Assembly (NCBI RefSeq): GCF_000091045.1
Contig: NC_006694.1
Coordinates: forward strand, 196,001-260,000
Direction of reading: 5' to 3'
DNA: 64,000 nt
Origin: Cryptococcus deneoformans JEC21
Taxonomy: Eukaryota > Basidiomycota > Tremellomycetes > Tremellales > Cryptococcaceae
Part shown: in pieces, positions 45,849-58,555 of the stretch
Numbering within the stretch: the stretch's first letter is position 1
Layout of the letters: the number at the start of each line of letters is the position of its first letter
Made by a program: the position numbers and the translations under genes
The notes under the pieces: generated by a model
Seen by the model: the letters and a program-made list of their open reading frames with translations, nothing else
What the model was told of the DNA's origin: nothing
Database searches by the model: none

Positions 45849-47646
45849 TCATCTGTCCTCGCTTGTGACCACATAAATAGCCTCCGGCCCCTTTGTATTA
45901 TAGTCCACTTTGGAGACGCTGTGCTTGCCTGTCGAGTCCGTGAACGCGACCTAGAGAAATGAAGGACATTAAACATCCTCATCGACATACAGTGAAAGCT
46001 CGGCTTACCTTGGCAACGAGGGTCCCTCCCAAAAATGGCGCCAGCTCCGTTGTGGTCTTTTTGAAGTTGGCAAAGTAGTCTGGTATACTGAGTAGACGCA
46101 TTTTTGAGGGTTGACAGTCGGAAGGAAGCTCAGAGGATGAAAGTAAGTAAGGGGATAAATAGGTGACGAGAGCAGGGGAAAAGGCTATGAAGTAGTTAGC
46201 TACTCATAACAAGACGATGATGGACGCGCTTACATTTTATCTTGGCAACTTCTCCAATAACACCTACACCTTCCCAAATAGCGAGCTTCTCCCCCGTGCT
46301 CAGACTATCATTTTCCACAGCCCTTCCAACAGCTTCGTATAACGTGTCTCCTCCAATGGACTTGCCCTTGAACAATGGTTCGCAGATGCGATGTCTTACA
46401 GGGCCTAGCTGTATCTCTTTTTCTGGAAGTGAAGGAATAGTGACGACAATGGCATCAATAGAAGGTGGCAATGCCGCCTGCGCAGCAGCGTCAGCAGCTG
46501 CTTGGGCTGCTGCCTTATTGGCCGCAGCGAGAGCTTGCGCCTGCTGCTTTTTGCTCTTGTGGGAATTAGTTGTTGGTGCCGGTGTGGGATCCCCAACAAG
46601 CCTGATTTATTAGCTGGATCATCACGAGCGACCACTCACTTTTTGGCGACATCGAACGTATCCTCTTCCCCTGATGTTTGGGCGGCACCAATAACAATTG
46701 CTGCTTTAGCATTAAGCGCCGGCACCTCAATGTCATCTCCTGTACATTCCGTCCAAACAAAGTTTGCGACCTCCTTCACCAGTTTTCGCTTCTCCTCCAG
46801 GTCCAATGACTCGTTGCCCGTGGCCGTCTTTAACTCCTGATCCAAAAGATCATCTTCCAAAAGCAATTGTTCAAAGTGGGATTCACAATCGGCCTGACCT
46901 ATTTGTACACTCGTAGAACATTCCCACCTCACAATAGAGTCGGTGATGACAAATGCTGAAGATTCCTCATGACCGATGTAGATCATAATGCCGGTAGTCG
47001 CTCCAAGAGCGTAGAGACCGGAAAGAGGCGCAGGGAGGATGGAAAACATGGGGGTATTGAGAGATTCAAAGGCGAACTGAGTATATAAAGCTTGTGTGGA
47101 GAGTGTAAAGGTTGGAGGTGAGGGAGGCGGGATTAAGAGCAGAGCAGAGGAGTTAGTTTGGATGTTGATACCAAGAAGAGCTAAGAGATGCGACCTGTAT
47201 GCCGATCAGCTTTCACTCTGGTCGTCCAGGCGTACACGGATACACGGACGCACATGATATATTCGCGTCCTTCCCAGTCATCCGCCACTTTGTTTGGCCT
47301 GAAAGGCCATCTCAATTCCAGACTACTCTCCCAATTGTTCTCTTTCTGCGCGCCAACCAATTCTTCACCAACAAGCCATCCACTCTTCGAAGGAACATCC
47401 ACATCTCCGTCAGCCGCCCGTGAGTCACCGTTTGCATCTGCCGCTTTATTAGATGATGCTATGGGTATAGCGTAACAAGCGCGAAGGGTCTATTCTGAAA
47501 TTTAGAGATGACTCAACGATTGGAAGAGGAAAAGCTCTCACCACACTTGGTCGAGGAAAAAGCTCCCCGACAGCAAAGCCCGCACGGATGTAGTCCGTGT
47601 CGCAGTGCACCACCAATGGCCTCATATCTTTGAGAGAGAGAGCCAT
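45849..47646 (-). CDS. Actin-related protein, ARP10-like
   Basis: Minus-strand gene starting MALSLKDMRPLVVHCDTDYIRAG, an actin-fold beginning (VxxDxGS...KAGF counterpart) with degenerate nucleotide loop. Then WESSLELRWPF, FSILPAPLSGLYALGATTGIMI (actin P-loop 2 region, with DxG changed), VRHRICEPLF, and LLSIPDYFANFKKTTTELAPFLGGTLVAK, close to the C-terminal actin signature of Arp10. An Ala/Gln/Lys-rich insert lies at about 46.5 kb. Arp10 caps the pointed end of the dynactin Arp1 filament. The N-terminal Lys/Gly pattern for ATP binding is weak, fitting a divergent ARP. Confidence 0.72.
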
Positions 47647-48107
47647 TTTGCGATACCTTGAGGGATTGCAGATAAGGATTTGAGCAAGATTTCGGGCAAT
47701 AACCAACGAACAACGCGAACTACAGCAGTCAACAGTAAACACGCTGAGCCAATTAGGCTTGCTGACGTAAGGTCTGCTAAATTTAGGCGCTTTTCATAGG
47801 TTGTCAGTTAGGCACGGAAGCTGGAAACATACACGTTACTCCGCACAGTGGTTATTTTATCTTCTTTTATTCACCATCATCTGTTGCTTTACTTTCACCC
47901 TTATTATGGACACTTACGAGTAATGGGTATTTCTGGTGTTCCCCGTAATCATATTTAAAGAACGTATGACAAAGGTTCCAAATCATTCATCCTTCAGACT
48001 GCTATTCGCAATTGTTTCCAGTATGTATTTCCTTCCATTTCATAAACTTCTTATTAAATCTTCCCTGATGACCCAGTCATAGTGATTACACGTTGAGTGA
48101 GGACAGC
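47647..48107. other. Intergenic stretch upstream of ARP10
   Basis: Promoter of the ARP10-like gene and 3' flank of the Gly/Ser-rich gene; no supported frame. Confidence 0.5.
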
Positions 48108-49072
48108 TCAGTATCCACTTCTGCCAGTACCACCGAAGCCACCCTGCTCGGAACCTCGCACTGATTAGGACATCAGCAAGGCTCTAAGTGGATTAAATTT
48201 ATGTAAGACTCACCGCCGCCGCCACCGAGACCACCAGGGTTGCCTCCGGAGCCGAAGGCGTCGTTGTTACCTCCGGCGAAGCCACCGGGCTTGCCTCCAG
48301 AGCCATAGGAGTCATCACCTCCTATCAAGAAAAGTCATCAGTTATCAATAGACAAGCGAACGGGTTTAATGAACACATACGACCGCCGCCGAAGCCACCA
48401 GCATTGCCGCCAGAGCCGTAGGAGTCATTACCGCCACTTCCACTACATGATTAGTGAGATCAGGTCATCAAATAACTGGGTGATAACCTACCCAAAGCCG
48501 CCAGAGTTACCGCCGCTGCCAAGGTAATCAATCAGTACGTCAACGCCTCACTGGTTACAACCGACTTACCCCAAGCCACCCCCGCTCTGGTTACCACCGA
48601 AGCCGCCAGGCTGGCCACCGGAAAGACCACCGGAACCGTAAGAGTCGCCGCCGGAAGAGCCATAGGAGTCGTTGCCGGAAGAACCCAAACCGCTGCTACC
48701 GTGAGACTGGCCACCGGAGCCGTAAGTGCCACCACCTTGGCCAGAGGACCCGTAAGAGTTGTTACCACTGGAGCCAAAGCCACCAGACTGGCCACCAGAC
48801 TGGCCACCAGGCTGGCCACCAGAGCCATAGGTATCACCACCTTGGCCGGAGGACCCGTAAGAGTCCTTACCAGCACCGAAAGAGTTATTGCCCTGACCGC
48901 CAGAGCCATAGGACTCGTTGCCGCTCTGGTCGTAGTTATCAGAATTCTATTATGACATGAGTTTACTACCAAGATATGGCCCGGATGAATAGAGCATACG
49001 TACTTTGCCATGAGAGTGGCCGGTAACCTTGTCAGTGACCTTGTCCAAGAGCTGACAGACATCATAAGCCAT
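48108..49072 (-). CDS. Gly/Ser-rich repeat protein (SYGSGG repeats)
   Basis: Several exons; exon 1 (49072-49004) encodes MAYDVCQLLDKVTDKVTGHS and HGK, an amphipathic helix. The rest, from about 48955, consists of imperfect repeats of SYGSSGQGG / TYGSGGQ / GGFGSSGN, ending GGFGGTGRSGY. Almost only Gly, Ser, Tyr, Asn, Gln and Asp occur, so it is disordered, a composition seen in stress hydrophilins and in condensate-forming low-complexity proteins. No signal peptide, so not a wall protein of the usual type. Introns cut between repeat blocks, several small exons being built of whole repeats. Function unknown. Confidence 0.75.
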
Positions 49073-49991
49073 CGCTACAGAAATTAAACAACCTAACTTA
49101 CACCCATATTGATAATTCCTTTATTGATAGCTGGTGTAGGAGTAAATTAACAGTAGTAGTAGTGTTGACTAGAGACTGTGAAGGTGAGAAGGCGAGTAAG
49201 GGAGGCCGGCTATATATATCTCAGGAGAGGTCCTTGCTCCCGTGTCTGGGATACTTGACTGCGGCTATTCAAGCAGTGAATAGTGATGCATGACGTATCA
49301 TCCTTCGTAGTGCTTACATCTACCCGAAAGCGCAATAAGAGAGGGCAAGAGCAGAGATGCTATGCTAGCTAACGAGGCAAGCTATATATAATAATGTCCG
49401 ATACTAGCAAACGTGGGATGTGAAATTCGACCGACCGATGTCTTGGATGTTCCTCTTTCACCCTTTTAGGTAGGCACTTCGCACATTTTCGTCTTTCACC
49501 TATTGGCGTTCATCTTTTATTTATCGCATTAAAAACGACAGCATTTTCATCATGTGTCTGCTAACTTTCGATAAATGATCCTCCATCACCTTGCATGCAT
49601 TACATCAAGCATCATCAGCCATCAGCACGTCTGGCATCTCACAAGCCTCTCTGGTCTTTAGGGCCTTGCTTTCCTTGATCCTTATGGCGTCAGTGTCTTT
49701 CTGCCATCCGGGTTTGAAATGATCAACAAAGAGACCGGACATCACCAGGTAAGATCGCATTCGTCATCGCGAGAGACGTTCTACGTTCCTAGGGGCAATG
49801 GCCGGTGGTCGGGCAACGTGCAATAATAAATGATAAAGAATTGTGGAGAGGAAAATGTATTACGTAAACGGGACAGCCTGCCCTGAATGTATATAGCCGT
49901 CAGGAACGAAGGAGCGAGACACTGAAGTAACAAAGAACTCAAGTAGAGGACGAGCCGAAAAGTACAAAGTAGCTTCGCCCAATCAGACAGA
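49073..49991. other. Divergent intergenic stretch
   Basis: About 900 bases between the Gly/Ser-rich gene (-) and the helicase gene (+). Short TATATA runs at about 49210 and 49382; the former could be the TATA region of the Gly/Ser-rich gene. No coding frame supported. Confidence 0.5.
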
Positions 49992-52726
49992 ATGACCTTG
50001 GACATCCTCCAGCCCAAGCCGACTCCGGACGCCTCCGTCCAGTCATTTCTGAATAGGCATAAACAGCTTTTGGAACTGGAGAGAAAGGCAGAGGAGGAGC
50101 AGACAAGACTGCTCAACTCGAAATGTTCGCCTTCTCTGCTTGAGCAGAGAGGTCTGGCTTTGAATGGTTTAGGGGTTTCTGGTATTAGCATTGGACTAGG
50201 AGGGAAAAGGTAACTTCAAGAAACAGACTTTATAATGAGGAATAAGTGTGATACTGACGATTTATTAGTTTAATCGAGCTCCATAGGCCTTTGGCATACC
50301 ACACTTCGCCAGCGTTGCCTCCACACACGTTTCGTCCAGGAGACCCAGTGCGTATAGAAGCGCACGTGGCCACTACATCTGGCAAGAGCAAAGGAAAGAA
50401 AAGAGAATCAGAAGATGAAGGTGCTGTGGAGGGTGTAGTCTATCGGGTCGGGCCTGAAAAGGTGGTCGTCGCCGTGAATGAGTCGAAAGAAATAGATCTG
50501 CCAGAAAGATTGAGGCTGTAAGTGCCTTCTTTTTTGTGTGACGGGTAGTATGCTCATACGTATTCAGACTCAAACTTGCCAATTCAGTCACCTTCGATCG
50601 CATGGAAAAAACTTTGGCACACCTTGAACGTTTGGTGCTCCCTTCAGGAGGAACTCCTTCACCTCCATCTTTCAACATGCCGCTTGTACAAGCCCTTCTC
50701 GGTAAACAACTGCCAACATGGAAGGAAACAATACCTCCTCAAAATAATATAGAACCTTTGGGGCAACTGTCATCTGATGAGGACATGAAGTGGTTTGGCC
50801 AACATTTAAATGACAGTCAGAAAGAAAGCATCAAGTTCTGCCTAAAAGCAAATGAGGTCGCTTGTATTCATGGTCCACCAGGAGTAAGTTTGGGTTGGTT
50901 TCTGTAGCTTCCGTTATGTATCTAAAATCACTCCCATCAACAGACTGGCAAAACACATACACTTGTCGAACTCATTTTCCAGCTTCTCTCTCGACCTGCT
51001 GCCCCAAACACTACGCTTCCACCCCGTATCCTCATCACGACCCCGTCAAATTTGGCTCTCGATAATTTACTTATCCGTCTCCATATTCTGGCACAGCAAC
51101 CACCTTACAGCTCTCTCCTCCCACGCAACTCATTTCTTCGTATGGGGCATCCTACTAGAGTCCACCGAGATCTCGTAAAAGAGACTTTAGATTGGAAAGC
51201 AGCAAACGGTGACCAGGGTGAACTATTGAAAGATGTGGGAAAAGAAATGCAAGGTCACCTTGATGCTTTGGGCAAGAAGAGAGGTGAAAAAGGTGCCGTA
51301 AAAGGGAAAGAAAGAGGGAAGAAATGGGGAGAAGTCCGAGAGTTGCGTAAAGAGTGCGTTTTGGCTGTCCTATGGGCATTTTGTAGCTAACACGTCTGTA
51401 GATATCGTCAGCGAGAGGGCAAAGTTGTCAAGACGGTGGTGAACGGGGCACAGGTTGGTTTTTTCTTGACTGTCTCATTGTATATGTACTTAATGCAGCG
51501 TTGTTTAGATTGTCCTTGCAACCTGCCATAGTGCCGGATCTCGACAGCTTAACAATATGATCTTCGATGTATGTATCATCGATGAAGCAACACAAGCTGT
51601 TGAGGCTGTTTGTTGGGTTCCCATCTTGAAATCCAAGAAGTTAATTCTTGCTGGTGACCCTCAACAGGTAAGTACTTATCTCATAATCTACAAGAAATAG
51701 GGCCTAATATAACTCGAAATCAAGCTTCCCCCGACTATCATGAGCAAAGAAAATGCCCCGCCCTTGAAAGACCTTCAAGAAGCAATCGATCAGATTAAAC
51801 TAGGTGATAGCCCATCCCTGAAATCTCCACGAACTCTGGAAACAACCCTTTTCGAACGTCTAGAAAAACTTTACGGTCCCGGGATCAAGCGTGTTCTTCA
51901 GGTCCAGTATAGGATGAACGAACACATTGCAGTGTTCCCATCAGAAACCCTATATGAGTCGGCGCTCATATCCGATGCTTCAGTTGCTAAGCGTACGTTG
52001 CTTGAGCTTCCATCAGTGAAAGACAAGACAAGTGAAGACGTCAAGGATGATTTGGAGCCTACGGTGGTCTTCTTTGATACCGCCGATTGCGAATTTTACG
52101 AGAGAACCGAAGGAGATGGAGAAGCTACCAAGAGCTCCATTGGGGAAGGCAGTAAGAGTAACGAGAATGAGGCAGAAATTGTGGCCAGGTGGGCGAGGAA
52201 GCTGGTATGTTGTTCTTCCTGATCGACAAATGTCAGCTTATCATACACAACAGATATCATTGGGAATACCCCCCATTGAAATTGGCATCGTTACCCCTTA
52301 CCAAGCTCAAGTCACACTTATTTCGTCTCTCCTACACGAAGAGTACCCTGAGATGACGATTGGAAGTGTTGACGGATTGCAAGGCCAAGAACGAGAGGTG
52401 AGCTGTGTTTGATTTATCTCTTGAGACAAAGCTGATCGTTTACAGGCCATCATCCTTTCACTGGTTCGATCAAATCCTTCAGGAGAAGTGGGATTTCTTG
52501 GTGAATACAGGAGATTGAATGTTGCAATGACAAGAGCAAAGAGACAACTGGTCAGTAATTGTGGCATGACAGTTGCGGTGTCACACTATCGACGAAGCTG
52601 ACAGAATTTTAGTGTGTTGTGGGAGATTCCAAAACCGTCTCGAAAGGAACCAAATACCTGAAAAAGTGGATGGATTGGCTTGAGGCAGAAGCGGATGTTA
52701 GATGGGCTGGAGAAGAGACGGTATAG
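49992..52726 (+). CDS. Superfamily 1 helicase of IGHMBP2/HCS1 (DNA polymerase alpha-associated helicase A) type
   Basis: About eight exons starting MTLDILQPKPTPDASVQSF. A beta-barrel region (FRPGDPVRIEAHVA) precedes the helicase core: Walker A HGPPGTGKTHTLVEL, split by an intron after GPPG (about 50883), PSNLALDNLL, FDVCIIDEATQAVE (DEAT box), ILAGDPQQLPPT, VQYRMNEHIAVFPS, IVTPYQAQV, SVDGLQGQEREAIILSLVRS and GFLGEYRRLNVAMTRAKRQL. This matches yeast Hcs1 and human IGHMBP2, 5'-3' helicases linked to replication and translation. The charged insert at about 51.2-51.4 kb is the usual 1B/stalk region. No R3H or AN1 finger is present at the C-terminus, as in Hcs1. Confidence 0.92.
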
Positions 52727-53033
52727 AAACCATTAAGTGCGTGGATCACTTGGTGTAATTTGCCATATGAGCGTAACATGGACGGTAAGATTCTGAATGT
52801 CCATAAGCTGTGTCACATCCACGTTATACAGAATGATTATTATAGATTACGATGACTTGTATTACAGTACAATTGGTAACAAACATAATATGTGACAGGT
52901 AAATTCTTCTGTCTTACAACATTAAATATTGGCTAACTACTAAACTCCTCAGATTAGATTATAGACATGTAAAACACGTTCTTCAAGAAAGGAACGGGCG
53001 ATGCGCCCCTCTCACAATAATTATAGGCATTAC
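52727..53033. other. Convergent 3' intergenic stretch
   Basis: AT-rich, between the helicase (+) and the AT-hook/zinc-cluster gene (-); nothing recognised. Confidence 0.5.
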
Positions 53034-54392
53034 TCACTCTCTCCAATATACACCCAAGCTTCCACTGAAGTCTATACCCTGGTTCAAGTTGTCATCGAAA
53101 CCTGGACTCGCAACCATGTTCGTATCCAAATTCAATCCACTGTCTACCGCAGATGCCCGCGATGGCTCAGTGCACCACTCAAACTCATCCACGGCCACAC
53201 TGAGCGCCTGTGGACCGTCCGAGAACAGTTCCATGATTGAGCCGGAAGAAACGCCAGGATTGAATTCGTACAAAGGACCCGGCTGAGTGGGAAGTGTGAT
53301 GGGCTCGGGGGCAGGCTCCTGAACCTGCCTTCGGAAAATGCAGTTCGCTTCCCAGAGCTGAGGTGGGGAGTGATCCGGCAAATGAGCGGCCATTGAGAGT
53401 TCCATTCGAGGGGCCGCAGCGGGAGTCATTAACTCGGGTTCAGAGCCTGAATACTCGCCGAATGACTTTCGGATTGAACGTGAGACGACAGCGTTGCCAA
53501 CTTCCATATCATTAAAATCACCAGTATTGTCTTCACCAACGGATGTGTGAGCCGGCTCAGCGGATTTGACAGGTGGAAAATCCAGGGCGGTGTTAGTTGA
53601 CGAAGTCGGCAGATGAATCTCCGTCTCCGATGATTTGCGCTGCATATGGAAGAGAAGGATCGGGGGGACTGTCTGTGGACTGTAACGCCTCTTGCGGGCC
53701 ATTTCGACCAGTTCTGTAGGAAGCTTGGTTAGATAAATGCAAGCCTTTTGATCCTTCCTGCATAAACTGCAAGGTACGCCTTCATCGCACTAACACGTTG
53801 AGTTAGAGGTATTGATCCTATCGTGCTACAATGACGGCCTGTCACTCACCTTCTGCCTCCTGTAACGACAGTGAGTACAAGCCTCGTATGCTCTCCTTCT
53901 TCGCTCGCGCTTCTTTGCCTCATCTTTGGACCTCTGGAGATCTTTGACTCCTTTCCTTCTCGGTGGCTCCGCTTTACTTTCCGCTTTGACCCTACCGGTA
54001 TTCCTGCTTGGCCTGGTAGTTCGTATTCGAGATTTAGAACCACGAGGTCGACCTCTTTTCCTTTTTGGCTTCATCATGAGATCTTCGTCATGGTGCATGG
54101 GAGGCTGATGGTTGGATAAGGCAGATGTAGATTCCGGGTGATGAGTTGAGTCGGGTGGCCGGTCTTCCGCCGTTGAGGGCGTAAGAGTCGAACCAAGATT
54201 GAGCGCCTGATGGGGATTCGAAAGTTTGGGCAAAGACAGCTCCAAGCCCTCTGATTGTAAAGGAGGAGTGGACGGCGGAAGGTTTTGGTGCAGAAAGGGG
54301 ACATGACCGCCGAAACCGCAGAAAGTCACATTGTGATATGGGAACGCCATTGTTCTGCGAGAAAGATGCAGTCCTACCCTGATATTCAACAT
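53034..54392 (-). CDS. AT-hook plus Zn2Cys6 DNA-binding protein
   Basis: Two exons with an intron (about 53791-53848) that splits the zinc cluster. The zinc cluster lies mid-protein (about residue 175): CTHCRYRRQKCDEGVPCSLC then six residues and a Cys, spacing x2-x6-x5-x2-x6. Upstream is KPKRKRGRPRGSKSRIR, an AT-hook core (RGRPRGS) in a strongly basic region, and before that a Pro/Ser-rich N-terminus. The C-terminal half is acidic and Pro-rich, possibly activating, without the usual fungal regulatory (MHR) domain. The start may be 54392 (MLNIRVG) or 54350 (MAFPYHNV). Presumably a nuclear regulator; targets unknown. Confidence 0.8.
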
Positions 54393-56062
54393 ACGAAAAT
54401 TAAACCGGGGCTACAGACCCGGGAACATGATTGAAGAATAGAAATCACCGGTTACTTACAGATGATGATATGCTTTTTCTGTCAATTAAAGGTAACTCAA
54501 TCGTACTGTGTTTGATCGGTATCTGGCCCGCCTATAACCGACTGAGTGATGCGGTTGCGAGTTGTAAAAGCAGCACTATCTATATAGCTTTATAGGCTGG
54601 AGGTACAAGTGACGACAGAGATCAGTTTTTTGAGCTACCGGAGTTCAAGATGGAAGAAATAAATGATGGTGGGAATTCATGGAGGAACGGAAGAGCAGAG
54701 AATGAGGTGATGGACGACATCATCTTAAATGGATCATTAGTACATCCATAAATGTAGCCTATCCTCCATCATCATGACATCGTACTTCTTACGCTACTAG
54801 TAGCTGCTCTGAAGCCAATGTCATCAAAATAGTGCTATCGCAGTGCGATTTATCTTTTATCTAGGGCCGGATAGCCAAACAAGGGTGTCGAGCTTAAAAA
54901 TGATGAGCATCACTAATGTCCTTCCTTCCTGCTCTGGATTTTGAAACGCCTATTAATTAATGACCCTTCCCGAAAAGTGTACGGTTTGCCCTCATGCCGG
55001 AAAGACGTACGTACTTCTGCTGATTTGTCGTAGTTCTCATTGGCGTATGATAATTGGTACCATGCGTCATAGCAGCTCGTCGGGCAAAAGCCAGAAACCG
55101 GAAGCAGCAATTCCTGTCTCGTAGCGATTTACAGAAGAGGTACGAACTATAGAATAAGGAATAAGAGAAATGTTGTATATGTTCAGGATTTGGATGAGCT
55201 TGATAAAATTAGCAGAGCCAGAGGACGATAGAATCGTTGTCCAACTTTTCTCGGTCTGTCTGCGCTGTCTAGGCTATTTGGCTCCCGGCATCATGGTCAT
55301 CAGTATCCATAATAGTATTTGTCATAATTTTTTGTCCAACAGACAGCGATGAGGGGTTCTCAAGAAATCTCAAGAAGGTCTATTATTGAGGTCAGTTGTT
55401 TGAGTCCACGAGTCTTGCCAAAGTGCGCAACAGCCTGTATCATGTACTAGCGAGAGAGAAACTAAGGTGTTAGAGACATGAATATGCAGCCACTTTTGCT
55501 GCCTACAACCTGCTACCTACTACTACCAATATGTTGATGATACCCGCAGACGCTCGTCCGATTATTGACGTTCAGCAGTACAACTATTTCCTGAAGGCGT
55601 CTGGAGATTTTCTTGGCATTGGCAGTAGATTAAACTGTGGATAAATGAGCAACCATAACAACATTTCTCCTTCTAGATAGCCATCTTTCCGCTGTGATCC
55701 AAAGCGTTACTTACTCTGCGTCGTGAGAACCGCAACTCCTTGATCTTTCGTCGCGCTTCCGTCCTTGTCCTAATAATGTTCTTTCCGCTTTCTCATTCAA
55801 TCATCGCCGGCGGTCCTGCCGATCAATCCACGTGGTGGGCTTCACGCTTGAGGCGGACATGGCCGATTGTTGTTCTTCATCATCATTCATTCATTCATAT
55901 TTATTATTCGCTTCGTGGCTCGTCAATCGCCGCTCGCTGTGTATATATTTATCCTTTCGAGGAGTCAAAACCATTCAATACATCTCTGAAGTACAGGGCA
56001 TAATCAAAAAGGCCAATAATCATAGCCGTTTGGGAGAATAGCTATCCGCTATCAAAGCTCTC
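54393..56062. other. Long divergent intergenic stretch (1.7 kb)
   Basis: Between the AT-hook/zinc-cluster gene (-) and CCZ1 (+). A TATATAG box lies at about 54590. No frame over 90 codons and no splice chain is convincing. The length fits a regulated promoter or an unseen noncoding transcript. Confidence 0.45.
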
Positions 56063-58382
56063 ATGCCTCCCAGACCAGCGCCCTCTTCCGGTCCAAGCAC
56101 CATTGAGCCTGCAAATCTCTCCCACTTTGCCATATTCAATCCCAATCTTGAAACTCCAGCTCCGACCAGAAAGGAAGGAGAAGATAGGGATAAAGACGAT
56201 GAAGATGATCAGAAAGAGGCTGCCCAAATCTTATTCTACACATCTAGAGAGGCGGGAGGAGTTAGTCGGGATAAAATGCTGAGACAAGTTGGATTGGCCA
56301 AGGGTCTTATGGGCTTTGCAGAGTAAGCAACTCTTTGAGCAGAAGGAGACATGGGCTGATTTTTTACAAAGTATGCTGGCGAAGGACAATACAAAGTTTT
56401 GGGCAATTCATTCTCATAAGTCGAGGCTGATTGTGTATACGCCTGAGCCAGACATTTATATCTATACTGTGAGTACGCATCCAGTCGGCCAAGCTGATAA
56501 AAAAAGTGTATTACTTTGGCGTACAATGCGGACACGAAGGATCCAGCACCTTCTTCTCAGAGCATCTCTGATTTGATGCTCGTTTCTGCTCTTGGGCGAG
56601 GTTACGAAGATTTCCGAGTAGGTCGATTGTCTCTTATCTGATAGCCGAGCCAAAGCTAAATACTATTTAGTTCTTGCACGGGCCGTTGTCTAGTCATACG
56701 CCTCTGACATCAGCTAGCTCGTCCTTGATTGACAGGTACTTCACCCGCTTCGCCTTCAACTTTGAGTCTGCCTGTCTGTCCTCTCCTTCACTCTCCCAAT
56801 GGATTGCTGGTTTCCCTCCCCCTTCCAATAACACCATCGACCAGTTATTGCAGTACTTCAAAGGCTCAAATGGAATCACTTCGGATGTCTATGCTGTGGC
56901 TAAAGATGGGCCTCTGGCTATCGGGAGTGAAAGTACTCCGGATCCGGCTTTGCTTCGGTACCTAGTCCATCTCGTTCAAGCATCACTCCCACCACCAATT
57001 CCTCCTATCAATACCATCACGACTACGAAACATGAGTATAGCCGTCCGTTAGGTCTGAGTCTACTTGGACTAGGGACATTGAAGAGAAAGAAGGACGAGA
57101 CTCGTAAAGCCAGCTGGGCCACCTTGGGTGGATGGGCGCCCGATTTGCGACAAGTTGGTGTTCCGAGTCTTGGATCGGCAAAGCAGAAGGTATCTACAAC
57201 GTCTGAGCAGGTGAGTATCAAGGATGTCAAGAAGCCATCGAGTGGAAATGGATCTACTGTTGAAAAGAAGGATAGCTGGGGTTTCGGGTGGGGGGCGATA
57301 GGCGATGCTGTGGGGAGTGTCGGAACTGTCTTTGGTCTAGGAACTGCACAGCCTGTTAAAACCCCTGCAGATGTTTCAAGAGCGACCCATGGGGCTAGTG
57401 AGACAATTGTTTCCTCTAAGCCTGAGGATAATCTCGGACTTCAAACGTCTACAGATGAGGAAGATGATGGCATGGAAGCCAAAAAGGTGTTATCCCAAAT
57501 AAGTACTCCAGAGATCCAAGGATCCTCTGATATCATAGACTCCAACGATTCAAAAGATCATCCAGCAGATGTACCACCAGCCATCTCTCTCAGTTCGCCA
57601 ACCCCCGATTCACATGCGACTTCTCAGGTAACAATAGATGAGAATGTCCGACCGGTAAATGTATCTATTCCGGAGCTGGAGGATGCCGCAGAGCCTGATG
57701 TAGAGATTGATTGGGATAGCCGAGCGGCGTGGATTGTATGCGCCGATGGTATTCTTGAAAGACGAATAATATGTTGGATCATTGTGAGTCCCCCCTTGCT
57801 TCAACTGACCTTTCTTTTCCTTCTGATGCAAAATCACTAGCGAGATGGTATCATCATCGCAATCATCTTACCTGGAGAAAGTACACCTCCATTTTCATTA
57901 CCTTCCGCTCGATCAATTCTCTCCCTCGTGGCAGATGTAACACAGGTAACATCTGCAACTGATGTCGCCGCATCTGACTGTAGACAAGATGAGGGCGCAT
58001 GGATCTACAAGTTCGACAAGGATTTTATGGTGTCGACGGGCAAGATGGGTACTGTGGAGGAGCAGACTTTGATCGATCTCCGAGGTACTCTAAAGAGGTG
58101 AGTTTACATATTCTCTATAGAATGGCATCATGCTGAACTTGTCGGATCCAGTACGCCGTCAATATCCGAAGTGTTTGCCAAAACATCATCTTCTCATTTT
58201 GTACTCGCCAAGCAAAAGACTGACAAAGAGCTTTATGCGGTTTGCGAGACCAAGGACGCTAGTCTAACAGATGCTGAGCGTAAGGACGGCTTCCTAACAA
58301 CAACTGTACCAAAAGGCTAATGATACCTGTAACAGATTCCTTGAGAAAGTTGCTCAGATCACATCCCGAAATCAAGATGTAG
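56063..58382 (+). CDS. CCZ1: CCZ1, vacuolar fusion guanine-exchange subunit
   Basis: About eight exons starting MPPRPAPSSGPS. The N-terminal longin domain reads LSHFAIFNPNLETP, AAQILFYTSREAGGVSRDKM, HSHKSRLIVYTPEPDIYIYT and CITLAYNADTKDP; then SSLIDRYFTRFAFNFES. A long Ser/Glu-rich linker (57.1-57.7 kb) follows, and the C-terminal part has DGIIIAIILPGES, DEGAWIYKFDKDFMV and SSSHFVLAKQKTDKELYAV, the last longin-like domain, ending LLRSHPEIKM. With MON1 it forms the GEF that activates Rab7/Ypt7 on late endosomes, vacuoles and autophagosomes. Confidence 0.85.
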
Positions 58383-58555
58383 TTTCGATCTGTTTAGGTC
58401 AGATCTATTTTTAATGTAGCAGTTAAATAGTCATAAGATGCAATACATTTGATGTTGTATATGTTCTACAAATTCAGCCGTCTCTATCCCGTTGAGAATT
58501 CCGGTACATTGCAACGATAATCTTCATCTGTCGGATGTTTCGTGCTCAAAACAGA

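Noticed and set aside
45492..45962. Long open frame (156 codons) opposite the MER3/ARP10 boundary
   Set aside because: No domain, overlaps the ARP10 terminal exons and MER3 promoter on the other strand, and lacks splice-consistent extension; a chance frame.
48532..49065. 177-codon alternative minus-strand frame in the Gly/Ser-rich gene
   Set aside because: It is the shifted reading of the same repeat DNA (Val/Ala/Thr repeats); the SYGSGG frame has the start exon, splice sites and low-complexity logic.
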